The notes beneath the pieces are model-generated. The model ran no database searches and was not told the DNA's origin. It was given only the letters and a program-made list of their open reading frames with translations. Made by a program: the position numbers and the translations under genes. A stretch of DNA of 64,000 bases from Hyphomicrobiales bacterium (lineage in GTDB: Bacteria; Pseudomonadota; Alphaproteobacteria; Rhizobiales; Ancalomicrobiaceae): positions 62,001 to 126,000 of the forward strand of contig JAJTBO010000003.1 in assembly GCA_021286855.1 (NCBI GenBank), read 5' to 3'. This document shows positions 19,893 through 28,575 of this stretch, in pieces; the stretch's first letter is position 1, and every line of letters begins with the position of its first letter.

Positions 19893-20572
19893 GCGACGCA
19901 GCGCCCCGCCTCGCGAAGCGCCGCGTCGGCGTCCTGATCTCCGGCGGCGGCTCGAACATGGCGGCGCTGATCGCGGCGGCGCGCGATCCGGCCTATCCGG
20001 CCGAGATCGTCTGCGTGATCTCCAACGTGGCGAGCGCCGGCGGCCTCGCCAAGGCGGAAGCGGCCGGCGTGGCGACCGCGGTCGTCGATCACAAGGCGTT
20101 TCCCGATCGCGAGAGCTTCGAGCGCGCCGTCGTCGCGACGCTGGACCGGCACGACGTCGAGATCGTCGCGCTGGCCGGGTTCATGCGGCTGCTCACGCCG
20201 TGGTTCATCGCGCGCTGGCATGACCGGCTGATCAACATCCATCCGGCGCTGCTGCCCTCCTACAAGGGCCTGCACACCCACGCCCGCGCGCTCGCCGACG
20301 GGGTGAAGATCGTCGGCTGCACCGTCCATTACGTCCGGCCGGAGATGGACGTCGGGCCGATCATCGTCCAGGCGGCGGTGCCGGTCGCCGACGACGACAC
20401 GGCCGACACGCTGGCCGCGCGGGTCCTGACCCAGGAGCATCGGATCTATCCCTTGGCGCTCGCCCGAGTGGCGAGCGGCGCGGCGCGGGTCGTCTGCGAT
20501 GCAGAGGGGCGCGAGCGGGTCGTCACCGATCTCGCCGGGACGCGGGAAGGCGCTCTCGTTTCCCCGATGTGA
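19889..20572 (+). CDS. purN: Phosphoribosylglycinamide formyltransferase
   Basis: 227 residues. Third step of purine synthesis: transfers formyl from 10-formyl-THF to GAR. Recognised by [16 protein letters not shown] at the N-terminus, the folate/catalytic block [21 protein letters not shown] with the active-site His, and [14 protein letters not shown] with the catalytic Asp. GTG 19889 overlaps the purM stop. The tail ends 121 bases before the Cache-domain gene and is followed by a GC-rich hairpin. Confidence 0.96.
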   Translation: MSDAAPRLAKRRVGVLISGGGSNMAALIAAARDPAYPAEIVCVISNVASAGGLAKAEAAGVATAVVDHKAFPDRESFERAVVATLDRHDVEIVALAGFMRLLTPWFIARWHDRLINIHPALLPSYKGLHTHARALADGVKIVGCTVHYVRPEMDVGPIIVQAAVPVADDDTADTLAARVLTQEHRIYPLALARVASGAARVVCDAEGRERVVTDLAGTREGALVSPM

Positions 20573-20630
20573 AACAAACCGACGCTTGATTCCCGATCGA
20601 TCGCCCCTCTAACATTCCAAAAGTTTCGAG

Positions 20631-20655
20631 CGCCTCCCCCGAATCCGGGGAGGCG
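20631..20655 (+). terminator. GC-rich hairpin after purN
   Basis: Nine-bp inverted repeat (20631-20639 with 20647-20655) and a 7-nt loop. No T-run follows, and it lies 38 bases before the next start, so it could equally be a leader structure of the Cache-domain gene. Confidence 0.35.
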
Positions 20656-20692
20656 TTCGTCGTATCGGTCGGCGCAATCGGGAGGGGTCTTC

Positions 20693-21703
20693 GTGTCGAC
20701 GAATTCGGGGGACGCAGGGAGCGGTCGATTTCGGGCCCTCGGCTCGCGCGCCGCGCTCGGCGCGGCGGCGACGCTGACGATCGTGGCGACGCTCGGCGCG
20801 ATGCTGCATCTGGCGGTTTCGGCGCAACGAGAGATCGCCCGCGCCGACCGCGAGGTGCGCATGCGCGCCGCCGGCCAGGCGCTCACGTCGGCGATCGATC
20901 AGGCGGGCCGTTTCGCGCTCGCCCAGGCGGAGACCGTCGCGCGACGGCCGGCGGTGCAGAAGGCGCTCGCGGCGAACGATCGCGCCGCGCTGATGGAGCT
21001 CTCGCAAGGACCCTGGACCTATCTGAAGGAGCAGGCCGGCGTCACCATCTACGGCTTCCACTCCGCCGACCTGCGCTACCTGCTGCGTGTCCACAAGCCG
21101 GAGAGCCATGGCGACGACATCTCGTCGTTGCGGCCGATGGCGCTCGCCGCCAACAAGACCGGACGATCGCAGGTCGGCGTCGAGATCGGCGTCAGCGGCC
21201 TCGTCGGCGTGCGCGGGATCGCGCCGGTCCGGCTCGCCGACCAGCGGATCGGCACGATGGAGGTGGGCCTCGACCTGCAGCCGATCCTCGATCAGGTGAA
21301 GGCGCTGACCAACGCCGAACTGGCGGTGGTGCTGAGCCGATCGCTCGCCGGGCTCTCCGGCGGCGACGCGACGACGGGCGATCTCCTCGTCACGTCGACG
21401 ACCAACCTGTCGCGCTTCTCCGCCGCGATCCGCGGCGGCCGGGCGCCGATCGCGCGCGAGACGGAGATCGCCCCCCTCGACGACGGCGGCGACGGCACGC
21501 TGTTGCGGTTGCCGCTCGTCGACTTTTCCGGCCGCCTGGTCGGCAATCTGGCGCTGATCGCCTCGTTCCCGGAACAGGCGTCCCAGGAACAGAGGCTGCG
21601 CACGGACCTGACCGTCGCCGCGGTGGTCGGCGGCATCGTCGCCTTCGTCGTCTTCTCGGTGATCGCCTTCGGCGTGCTCCGACGCCGGGAGGAAGACGCA
21701 TGA
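20693..21703 (+). CDS. Membrane-anchored double-Cache sensor protein without output domain
   Basis: 336 residues. One membrane helix at about 20-42, a periplasmic domain of about 260 residues, a second helix at about 306-329, and then only seven cytosolic residues (RRREEDA). The periplasmic part resembles the dCache_3 ligand-binding domain of chemoreceptors and sensor kinases; the run FHSADLRYLLRVHKPE followed by GDDISSLRPM is its hallmark. No HAMP, kinase, GGDEF or chemoreceptor signalling region follows. GTG 20693 has GGAGGGG six bases upstream. Its stop overlaps the start of the ion-channel gene (ATGA), so the two are translated together; a sensing partner role for that channel is my inference. 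Confidence 0.85.
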   Translation: MSTNSGDAGSGRFRALGSRAALGAAATLTIVATLGAMLHLAVSAQREIARADREVRMRAAGQALTSAIDQAGRFALAQAETVARRPAVQKALAANDRAALMELSQGPWTYLKEQAGVTIYGFHSADLRYLLRVHKPESHGDDISSLRPMALAANKTGRSQVGVEIGVSGLVGVRGIAPVRLADQRIGTMEVGLDLQPILDQVKALTNAELAVVLSRSLAGLSGGDATTGDLLVTSTTNLSRFSAAIRGGRAPIARETEIAPLDDGGDGTLLRLPLVDFSGRLVGNLALIASFPEQASQEQRLRTDLTVAAVVGGIVAFVVFSVIAFGVLRRREEDA

Positions 21704-22767
21704 GGCGGATCCTCCTCGCGCTCGTCGCGCTGACGACGCTCGTCGCCGCGCTCGCCCTACCGAACGGCGCGCGAGCGGACAACGCCGATCTTCCCGAAGG
21801 GGTCGAGCTGCCGCTCCGCGTGCGGCTGGCGCTGCGCATCCTCGACGTCACCGAGATCAAGGAGGTGGCGGGACAGGCGCGGCTCTATGTCGAACTCACC
21901 CAACGCTGGCGGGATCCGCGCGACCGGTTCGACGCGGTGGCGGCCGGCGCGCCGCGCATCGACCGGGTCGGCGAGGACGCTCAACGCTTTCTCCAGACGA
22001 TCTGGACGCCGGGCGTCGTCATCGACAACCAGATCGGCGATCCGGACGGACGCACCGTCTCGGTGTCGTCACACGCCGACGGCGAAATCGTCATGGTCGA
22101 GCGCTTCGAGGCGGACTTCCGCGTCGCCACCGACATGACGGCCTTCCCATTCGATCGGCAGAAGATCCAACTCTCCTTTTCCGCTCCACGCTACGCCAAG
22201 CAGGAGGTGCTGATCGTCAGCACCGACGCCGATCGCGGCTTCTCCAAGGTCGCGGATCGTCTCGCGGTCACCGATTGGCGACCGCTCGGCCTCGACTTCG
22301 CCAACGGCGAGGCGGCGGGGTGGAATGCCCGCAGCTATTCGCGGCTGGAGGCGACGTTGGCGATCGAACGTCTGTCGGAGCGCTACATCCTGCGCATCTT
22401 CATCCCGATCGCGGCCGTCTTGGCGGTGTCGATCTACGTCTTGTGGGCGCCGGGGCTCGGACCGACGGACAAGGGCGGACTGATCTTCTCGGCGCTGCTG
22501 GCGCTGGCGGCGATCAGCTTCACCTTCGAATCCAGCTTCCCCGGCTGCATCTCGCTCAACACGCCGATCGCACAGATCATCTCGCTCGGTTACGTCTATC
22601 TGGTGGCGGTGCTGCTGTTCGACAGTCTGCTCGGCGTGCCCTGCGGCCGGCCGCAGTCGCCCCTCCACCGCCCCTGCGCCGAGATCCGCCGGCAGATGTC
22701 CTGGGCGCTGCCCGCCATCATGACGACGATCTGCCTCGGCGTCGTCCTGCGGGCGCTGCCGACCTGA
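21700..22767 (+). CDS. Pentameric ligand-gated ion channel homologue (Cys-loop receptor family)
   Basis: 355 residues, the size of GLIC/ELIC-type prokaryotic channels. Signal peptide 1-26; extracellular beta-sandwich 27-228 with the loop D-like LTQRWRDPR (67-75), WTP at 102-104, and DMTAFPFDRQKIQL (145-158), the bacterial Cys-less version of the Cys-loop. M1 at about 229-249 contains the conserved Pro; M2 about 256-280; M3 about 288-310; M4 about 334-352. By a gapless alignment to GLIC from memory, Ser264 and Leu267 fall at pore positions 6' and 9', and the -2' Glu is replaced by Thr256 next to Asp257. ATG overlaps the Cache-protein stop, so ligand sensing may be shared. Ion selectivity and ligand are unknown. 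Confidence 0.88.
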   Translation: MRRILLALVALTTLVAALALPNGARADNADLPEGVELPLRVRLALRILDVTEIKEVAGQARLYVELTQRWRDPRDRFDAVAAGAPRIDRVGEDAQRFLQTIWTPGVVIDNQIGDPDGRTVSVSSHADGEIVMVERFEADFRVATDMTAFPFDRQKIQLSFSAPRYAKQEVLIVSTDADRGFSKVADRLAVTDWRPLGLDFANGEAAGWNARSYSRLEATLAIERLSERYILRIFIPIAAVLAVSIYVLWAPGLGPTDKGGLIFSALLALAAISFTFESSFPGCISLNTPIAQIISLGYVYLVAVLLFDSLLGVPCGRPQSPLHRPCAEIRRQMSWALPAIMTTICLGVVLRALPT

Positions 22768-23129
22768 GAAAAATGCGAGCGTCTCTTTCGAGCGGGGCGC
22801 TTCCACGATCTCGAGTTGCTTCGCCGTCTTCGCGGCTCGCCCCACCATTTTCGAAACGGAACCTCGATGTCTTCGCATCGAGGCGATGCGTTCAACTCGG
22901 CGGACACGTCGCCTACGATCTTCCCTTCGACGATCGGCGCAGACGCGAAGACAGATTCATCCTCGTTTCTAGACATATCTCGACGGCGACGGCACGCCGC
23001 AGGCGGCGTGCGACGTCGTTGACGGGCGCGGACGAAACTCGATGGCTGTTTGACACGAAACTGTCATGGACCGCGATGCATGGTCGGCCCGCTTCGGGGA
23101 GCCCCGTCGAACAAGGAGATATTTTCGAC
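22768..23129. other. Intergenic region before pstS
   Basis: 362 bases without a convincing gene (short frames here have no ribosome site and no family resemblance). The first half is unremarkable; the second half contains a Pho box (23050-23067) and the AT-rich leader of pstS. Confidence 0.55.
23050..23067 (+). promoter_or_regulatory. Pho box (PhoB operator) upstream of pstS
   Basis: TTGACACGAAACTGTCAT: two PhoB half sites 11 bp apart, the second a perfect CTGTCAT. It matches CTGTCAT-N4-CTGTCAT/AAAA-type consensus at 14 of 18 positions and lies 62 bases before the pstS start, as expected for phosphate-starvation control. Confidence 0.7.
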
Positions 23130-24182
23130 ATGACCAACACCGCTGCTGCCATGCGCGCTTCGCTCGCTGCGGTCGCCCTGATGGGCATCTTCACCGCTCC
23201 GGTTCTCGCCGGCGACTTCACCGGCGCCGGCGCTTCGTTCCCGGCCCCGGTCTACGCCGCCTGGGGCGCGGACTACAAGGCCGCGACCGGCAACGGTCTG
23301 AACTATCAGGCGATCGGCTCCGGCGGCGGCCAGACCCAGATCCTCAACCGCACCGTCGACTTCGGCGCCTCCGACGCCCCGATGGCTCCGGAGAAGCTCG
23401 ACAGCGGCAAGCTGCTGCAGTTCCCGACCGTGGTCGGCTCGGTCGTCGTGATCGTCAACCTCGACGGCGTCAAGGCCGACGAGCTGAAGCTCACCGGCCC
23501 GGTCGTCGCCGACATGTATCTCGGCAAGATCGCCAAGTGGAACGATCCGGTCATCGCCAAGCTGAACCCGGGCGTGAAGCTCCCCGACCTCGCCATCCTG
23601 CCGGTCTACCGTTCGGACGGCTCGGGCACCACCTACGTGTTCACCACCTACCTCTCGGCCGTCTCCGCCGATTGGAAGGGCAAGGTCGGCGCGGCGACCT
23701 CGGTCAAGTGGGAAGCCGGCAACGGCGCCAAGGGCAACGACGGCGTCGCCGGCGCGGTCAAGAACGCCAAGGGCGCGGTCGGCTACGTCGAGTACGTCTA
23801 CGCCTCGGCCAACTCGCTGACCACCACGCAGCTCCAGAACAAGGCCGGCAAGTTCGTCACGCCGACCGTTCCGGCCTTCCAGGCCGCCGCCGCCGCCGCC
23901 GATTGGGACGCGGCCAAGAACTTCGACGCTTCGATGATCGACACCAAGGGCGACACCGCTTGGCCGATCGTCTCGGCGACCTTCATCGAGCTGCCGAAGG
24001 ATCCGAAGGATGCGGCCGCTTCGCTCGAAGTCATGAAGTTCTTCGACTGGGCCTACAAGAACGGCGACGCCACCGCCGAGAAGCTGCACTACATCGCGCT
24101 TCCGGCGGCGGTGAAGGACCGGGTCCGCAAGGCCTGGGCCGCCGAGGTCAAGGACGCTTCCGGCGCCGCCATCTGGAAGTGA
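23130..24182 (+). CDS. pstS: Phosphate ABC transporter, periplasmic phosphate-binding protein
   Basis: 350 residues. Sec signal peptide (about 1-27, ending VLA-GD). The mature protein starts with the PstS hallmark FTGAGASFPAPVYAAW, followed by YQAIGSGGGQTQ, VDFGASDAPM and YRSDGSGTTYVFTTYLS, which contain the Ser/Thr/Arg/Asp phosphate ligands. ATG 23130 follows AAGGAG. It is the first gene of pstSCAB under a Pho box; a strong hairpin after its stop probably keeps pstS mRNA more abundant than the permease genes. The codon-rich Lys/Ala composition suits a highly expressed protein. Confidence 0.96.
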   Translation: MTNTAAAMRASLAAVALMGIFTAPVLAGDFTGAGASFPAPVYAAWGADYKAATGNGLNYQAIGSGGGQTQILNRTVDFGASDAPMAPEKLDSGKLLQFPTVVGSVVVIVNLDGVKADELKLTGPVVADMYLGKIAKWNDPVIAKLNPGVKLPDLAILPVYRSDGSGTTYVFTTYLSAVSADWKGKVGAATSVKWEAGNGAKGNDGVAGAVKNAKGAVGYVEYVYASANSLTTTQLQNKAGKFVTPTVPAFQAAAAAADWDAAKNFDASMIDTKGDTAWPIVSATFIELPKDPKDAAASLEVMKFFDWAYKNGDATAEKLHYIALPAAVKDRVRKAWAAEVKDASGAAIWK

Positions 24183-24199
24183 TCGACTGGACGTGAACG

Positions 24200-24228
24200 C
24201 CCCTCCGTGGTCTCATCCCACGGAGGGG
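24200..24228 (+). terminator. Hairpin in the pstS-pstC intercistronic gap
   Basis: A perfect 11-bp stem (24200-24210 with 24218-24228), 7-nt loop, followed by tcttcctgcttt. It can act as a partial terminator or as a 3' stabiliser of pstS mRNA, which would set more binding protein than permease. Confidence 0.65.
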
Positions 24229-24256
24229 TCTTCCTGCTTTCACGCGAGAGACAGCC

Positions 24257-25237
24257 GTGACCGCGACAAGCCCGAACTTCGACGTCTCGACGTCCTCCTC
24301 CGCCTCGTCGGCGCTCACCAGCAAGCACCTGAAGGACAAGCTCTTTCACTGGGGCCTGTATGGCGCGGCGGCGTTCGTGCTGGTCCTTCTCGGCGCGATC
24401 ATCGTGCTGCTCTTCAAGGGCGGCTTTCCGGCGCTGCAGGCCTTCGGGCTCGGCTTCTTCGTCTCCGCCGAATGGAACCCGGTGACGGAGCAGTACGGCG
24501 CGGCGGTGATGCTCTACGGCACGCTGGTCACCTCGGTGATCGCGATGCTCCTCGCCTTCCCGGCCTCGCTCGGCATCGCGCTGTTCCTGACGGAAGTGGC
24601 GCCGGTCCCGATGCGCCGGACGATCGGCACGGCGGTCCAGCTGCTCGCGGCGGTCCCCTCGATCATCTTCGGCATGTGGGGCTTCTTCATCGTCTCGCCG
24701 CTGATGGCCACTTGGGTGCAGCCGGTGCTCCAGGCGATCTTCGGGCCGATCCCGCTGATCGGCGAGCTGTTCTCCGGCGCTCCCGCCGGCACCGGCATCC
24801 TCACCGCCGGTCTGATCCTGGCGCTGATGATCATGCCCTTCATCACCGCGATGTTCGTCGAGATCTTCAACTCGGTGCCGCCGGTCCTCAAGGAGGCCGC
24901 CTACGGCATCGGCGCGACGACGACGGAAGTGTTCAAGGCGGTGACGGTCCCCTACGGCCGCACGGCGCTGGTCGGCGCGGTGATGCTCGGCCTCGGCCGC
25001 GCGCTCGGCGAGACCATGGCGGTGACCTTCGTCATCGGCAACGCCAACCGAATCAAGGCTTCGCTCTACGCGCCGGGCGCGTCGATCGCCTCGACCATCG
25101 CCAACGAGTTCCCCGAGGCCGGTCCCGGCTCGATGAAGCTGCACGCGCTGCTCGAACTCGGTCTGGCGCTGTTCGTGATCTCCTTCGTCGTGCTGGCGCT
25201 GGCGCGTTGGCTCGTCCGCACCCGCATCGAGGGCTGA
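24257..25237 (+). CDS. pstC: Phosphate ABC transporter permease PstC
   Basis: 326 residues, six predicted membrane helices. Recognisable PstC features are FVSAEWNPVTEQYG, the periplasmic-loop/helix AVPSIIFGMWGFFIV, and the coupling EAA loop EAAYGIGATTTEVFKAVTVP. The start is GTG 24257 with a weak GAGAGA site; the N-terminal 25 residues are Ser/Thr-rich and cytosolic. It sits 74 bases after pstS, across the hairpin, and four bases before pstA. Confidence 0.95.
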   Translation: MTATSPNFDVSTSSSASSALTSKHLKDKLFHWGLYGAAAFVLVLLGAIIVLLFKGGFPALQAFGLGFFVSAEWNPVTEQYGAAVMLYGTLVTSVIAMLLAFPASLGIALFLTEVAPVPMRRTIGTAVQLLAAVPSIIFGMWGFFIVSPLMATWVQPVLQAIFGPIPLIGELFSGAPAGTGILTAGLILALMIMPFITAMFVEIFNSVPPVLKEAAYGIGATTTEVFKAVTVPYGRTALVGAVMLGLGRALGETMAVTFVIGNANRIKASLYAPGASIASTIANEFPEAGPGSMKLHALLELGLALFVISFVVLALARWLVRTRIEG

Positions 25238-25241
25238 CGCC

Positions 25242-26080
25242 ATGACCCGGCTCGAACGTCGTCTTCTGACCGATCGCATCTGGCGCATGATCGCCACCAC
25301 CCTGGCGGCGCTGGCGATCGTACTGCTCGCCTGGATCCTGTGGACCGTCTTCTATCGGGGCGCGACCGCCCTCTCCTTCTCGGTCTTCACCACTCCGACG
25401 ATGCCGCCGGGCCGCCACGGCGGTCTCGCCAACGCCATCGTCGGCACGCTGATCCAGGTCTTCCTCGGCCTGATCATCGCCGCGCCGGTCGGTCTCTACG
25501 CCGGCACCTATCTCTCCGAACTCGGCCGCGGCAAGTTCGCCGACGCGGTCCGCTTCGTGAACGACGTGCTGCTCTCGGCCCCGTCGATCCTGATCGGCCT
25601 GTTCGTCTACGAGCTTCTGGTCAAGACGACCGGCGGCTTCTCCGGCTTCTCCGGAGCGATCGCGCTGGCCGTGCTGATCCTGCCGGTGGTCGTGCGCGCC
25701 ACCGAGGACATGCTCCGGCTGGTGCCCGGCTCGCTGCGTGAAGCGGCCTTCGCCCTCGGCGCGACCCGGGCGCAGGTGGTGACCTCGGTCCTGTGGCGGG
25801 CGGCGCGCGCCGGCATCGCCACCGGCATCCTGCTGGCGATCGCCCGCGCCGCCGGCGAGACCGCGCCGCTGCTCTTCACCTCGCTCGGCAACCTGAGCTG
25901 GTCGTTCGACCTGACCGCGCCGATGGCCAGCCTGCCGGTGACGATCTATCAATACGCCGGCAGCCCGTTCGACGAATGGGTGGCGCTCGCCTGGGCCGGC
26001 GCGCTGATGATCACCGTCGGCGTGCTCCTTCTCAACATCGTCTCCCGGCTCGTCCTGGCGCCCCGCGGAAAGGCTTCGTG

Positions 26081-26081
<1 letters not shown>
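25242..26081 (+). CDS. pstA: Phosphate ABC transporter permease PstA
   Basis: 279 residues, six helices. Family marks are [38 protein letters not shown] and the EAA loop [21 protein letters not shown]. It pairs with PstC in the inner membrane. ATG 25242 is four bases after the pstC stop; the gene's TGA overlaps the pstB ATG (TGATG), so translation is coupled along the operon. Confidence 0.95.
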
Positions 26082-26899
<818 letters not shown>

Positions 26900-26917
26900 T
26901 CGGCGACGCACGACACG

Positions 26918-26952
26918 ACGGCCTCGCCGCCCGGAAGGGCCGGCGAGGCCGT
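26918..26952 (+). terminator. Terminator of pstSCAB
   Basis: Perfect 12-bp stem (26918-26929 with 26941-26952) capped by a ccc-GGAA-ggg mini-helix, 19 bases after the pstB stop. Only tcgcttt follows. Confidence 0.65.
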
Positions 26953-27160
26953 TCGCTTTCGCGGCCGAACGCGGCGCGTTCGGCGCGGACGACCGCGGAG
27001 CGCTCGCGACCGCCCGAAACCTGCCCTCCGACCGGTGGGCGCGCTTGACAGAACCGGCCTTTTCGGTCACTCATGCGCCACTTCGAGATCGGAGCGCGGC
27101 CCGTGTGGACCTCACGCGGGCCTTCGCTTTCAAAGACAGAATTCCAGAGGAACTGCGGCC

Positions 27161-27328
27161 ATGGCCAAGGCGACCACCATCAAGATCAAGCTCGTGTCGA
27201 CCGCGGACACCGGCTACTTCTACGTGACCAAGAAGAACTCCCGGACCATGACCGAAAAGTTCGCCGCGAAGAAGTACGACCCTGTCGCGCGCAAGCACGT
27301 CGAGTTCAAGGAAGCCAAGATCAAGTGA
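27161..27328 (+). CDS. rpmG: 50S ribosomal protein L33
   Basis: 55 residues, the usual length. The sequence [20 protein letters not shown] and [22 protein letters not shown] are typical of L33. It is the Cys-free (zinc-independent) form, with no CxxC pairs. AGGAA lies nine bases before ATG 27161, and a consensus -35 TTGACA is present at 27045-27050, although no good -10 follows it. A textbook terminator comes 36 bases after the stop, so the gene is monocistronic. Confidence 0.96.
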   Translation: MAKATTIKIKLVSTADTGYFYVTKKNSRTMTEKFAAKKYDPVARKHVEFKEAKIK

Positions 27329-27363
27329 GGCCGTTCGGCCGATCGCATCGATCTTGAAAGTTG

Positions 27364-27388
27364 AAGCCGCCCTCTTCGGGCGGCTTTT
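27364..27388 (+). terminator. Rho-independent terminator of rpmG
   Basis: Nine-bp GC-rich stem (aagccgccc / gggcggctt, with a tcttc loop), followed directly by T residues. The most canonical terminator in the window. Confidence 0.85.
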
Positions 27389-27466
27389 CGATTCCGGGCC
27401 CGCGATCCGGGGGCGTTCGAGAATCGCGCCGCCGGGAGATGCCCAGAGCGCCGATTCGCGCCCGGC

Positions 27467-27772
27467 TCAGTCGGGATCGTCGCCGCGACCATGCCCATGG
27501 TGGTCGCGTTCGCCGCCTTCGATGCGATCGAGCGTCGCCGGATCGAAGCGGGCCTTGACGACGCGGCCGTCGCGATCGACCGCCACGACCTTGTAGCAGC
27601 CGTCGTCGGCGCGGATCTTGACGAGACGCCAGCCTTGCCCTTCGAGCTTCGCCGACAACGCCTCGCGCGGCCGCCAATCCGCCAGCGGCACACGACAGCG
27701 GTCGTCGCTCAGCGCGACGGCGGGTGCGGCGAGGACGGCGAAGACGACGAAGAGACCTGCGAGGCGCGACAC
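27467..27772 (-). CDS. Secreted PepSY-domain protein
   Basis: 101 residues. GTG 27772 has GGGAG upstream and yields a clean signal peptide (SRLAGLFVVFAVLAAPAVALS); the frame extends to 27799 with no ribosome site. The mature protein is one PepSY_2-type domain (CRVPLADWRPREALSAKLEG... GCYKVVAVDRDGRVVKARFDP) with two cysteines, then a short His/Asp/Gly-rich tail (DHHGHGRGDD). It is divergent from the response-regulator gene, across a region holding a CCTGA direct repeat. Small PepSY proteins next to OmpR-type two-component systems are common; an accessory or target role is inferred. Confidence 0.8.
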   Translation of the reverse strand: MSRLAGLFVVFAVLAAPAVALSDDRCRVPLADWRPREALSAKLEGQGWRLVKIRADDGCYKVVAVDRDGRVVKARFDPATLDRIEGGERDHHGHGRGDDPD

Positions 27773-27812
27773 GGACGAAATCTCCCGACAGGCGGCCATT
27801 CGACCACACGGA

Positions 27813-27831
27813 CCTGACGGCGACCTGAACG
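27813..27831. promoter_or_regulatory. Putative response-regulator operator, copy A
   Basis: CCTGACGGCGACCTGAACG: two CCTGA units in direct repeat 11 bp apart, in the divergent PepSY / response-regulator gap. Two further copies lie after the kinase gene (29917-29936 and 29948-29967). Direct repeats one helical turn apart are the usual target geometry of OmpR-family regulators. Confidence 0.55.
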
Positions 27832-27903
27832 ACGGGCGAAAAATTCCCGACGCGATCGACCGTCGCGCCCGTTAGACTGGCATGGAACCGATCGAGGCGA
27901 CAC

Positions 27904-28575
27904 ATGCGCATTCTGGTGATCGAAGACGACGCCACCCTGGGCGCGGCGGTGCGCGATCAGGTCGTCGACGACGGGCATTCCGCCGACTGGGCGAGCCGGC
28001 TGGGCGACGCCGAGGCCGCCCGCCGCGTCGGCGTCTTCGATCTCGTCCTGCTCGACCTGATGCTGCCGGATGGGCGCGGCCTCGATTTTCTCAAGGCGAT
28101 GCGCGGGGCCGGCGACGTGACGCCGGTGATCGTGCTGACCGCCCGCGATCAGATCTCCGATCGGATCGCCGCGCTCGACGCCGGCGCCGACGACTATCTG
28201 GTCAAACCCTTCGACCTTTCCGAACTCTCCGCCCGCATCCGCGCGGTGGGCCGGCGTTACGCCGGCAATCCCAATCCGCTCGTCAGCGTCGGCGATCTCG
28301 ACGTCGATCTCGCCGCCCGTTCGGTGCACCGCGCCGGCCGACCGATCCGGCTCACTCAGCGCGAATGGTCGCTGTTCGAGGCCTTCGTCCAGAACCCGAC
28401 GCAGCTGATCTCCAAGGCGCGGCTGGAGGAGCGACTCTATTCCTTCGACGCCGAGGTCGAGAGCAACACCATCGAGGTGCATGTCGCGCGGCTGCGGAAG
28501 AAGCTCGGCGCCTCGGCGATCGAGACCGTGCGCGGCATGGGCTATCGGCTCGGCACGCCGAGGGCCGAGGCATGA
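27904..28575 (+). CDS. OmpR-family response regulator
   Basis: 223 residues. Receiver domain about 1-115 with the acidic pair EDD, phospho-acceptor Asp51 in LVLLDLMLPDGRG, Thr in VLTARD and the conserved Lys in DDYLVKPF. The C-terminal winged helix (about 125-220) has LTQREWSLFEAF and TIEVHVARLRKKL, typical of OmpR/PhoB types. GAGG lies before ATG 27904. Its stop overlaps the kinase start (ATGA). The surrounding genes suggest it controls the PepSY/flavin cassette; the CCTGA repeats are its candidate sites. Confidence 0.94.
   Translation: MRILVIEDDATLGAAVRDQVVDDGHSADWASRLGDAEAARRVGVFDLVLLDLMLPDGRGLDFLKAMRGAGDVTPVIVLTARDQISDRIAALDAGADDYLVKPFDLSELSARIRAVGRRYAGNPNPLVSVGDLDVDLAARSVHRAGRPIRLTQREWSLFEAFVQNPTQLISKARLEERLYSFDAEVESNTIEVHVARLRKKLGASAIETVRGMGYRLGTPRAEA

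Noticed and set aside
22816-23022. Plus-strand frame of 68 codons upstream of pstS
   Set aside because: No ribosome site and no family likeness; it lies in the regulatory region that carries the Pho box.
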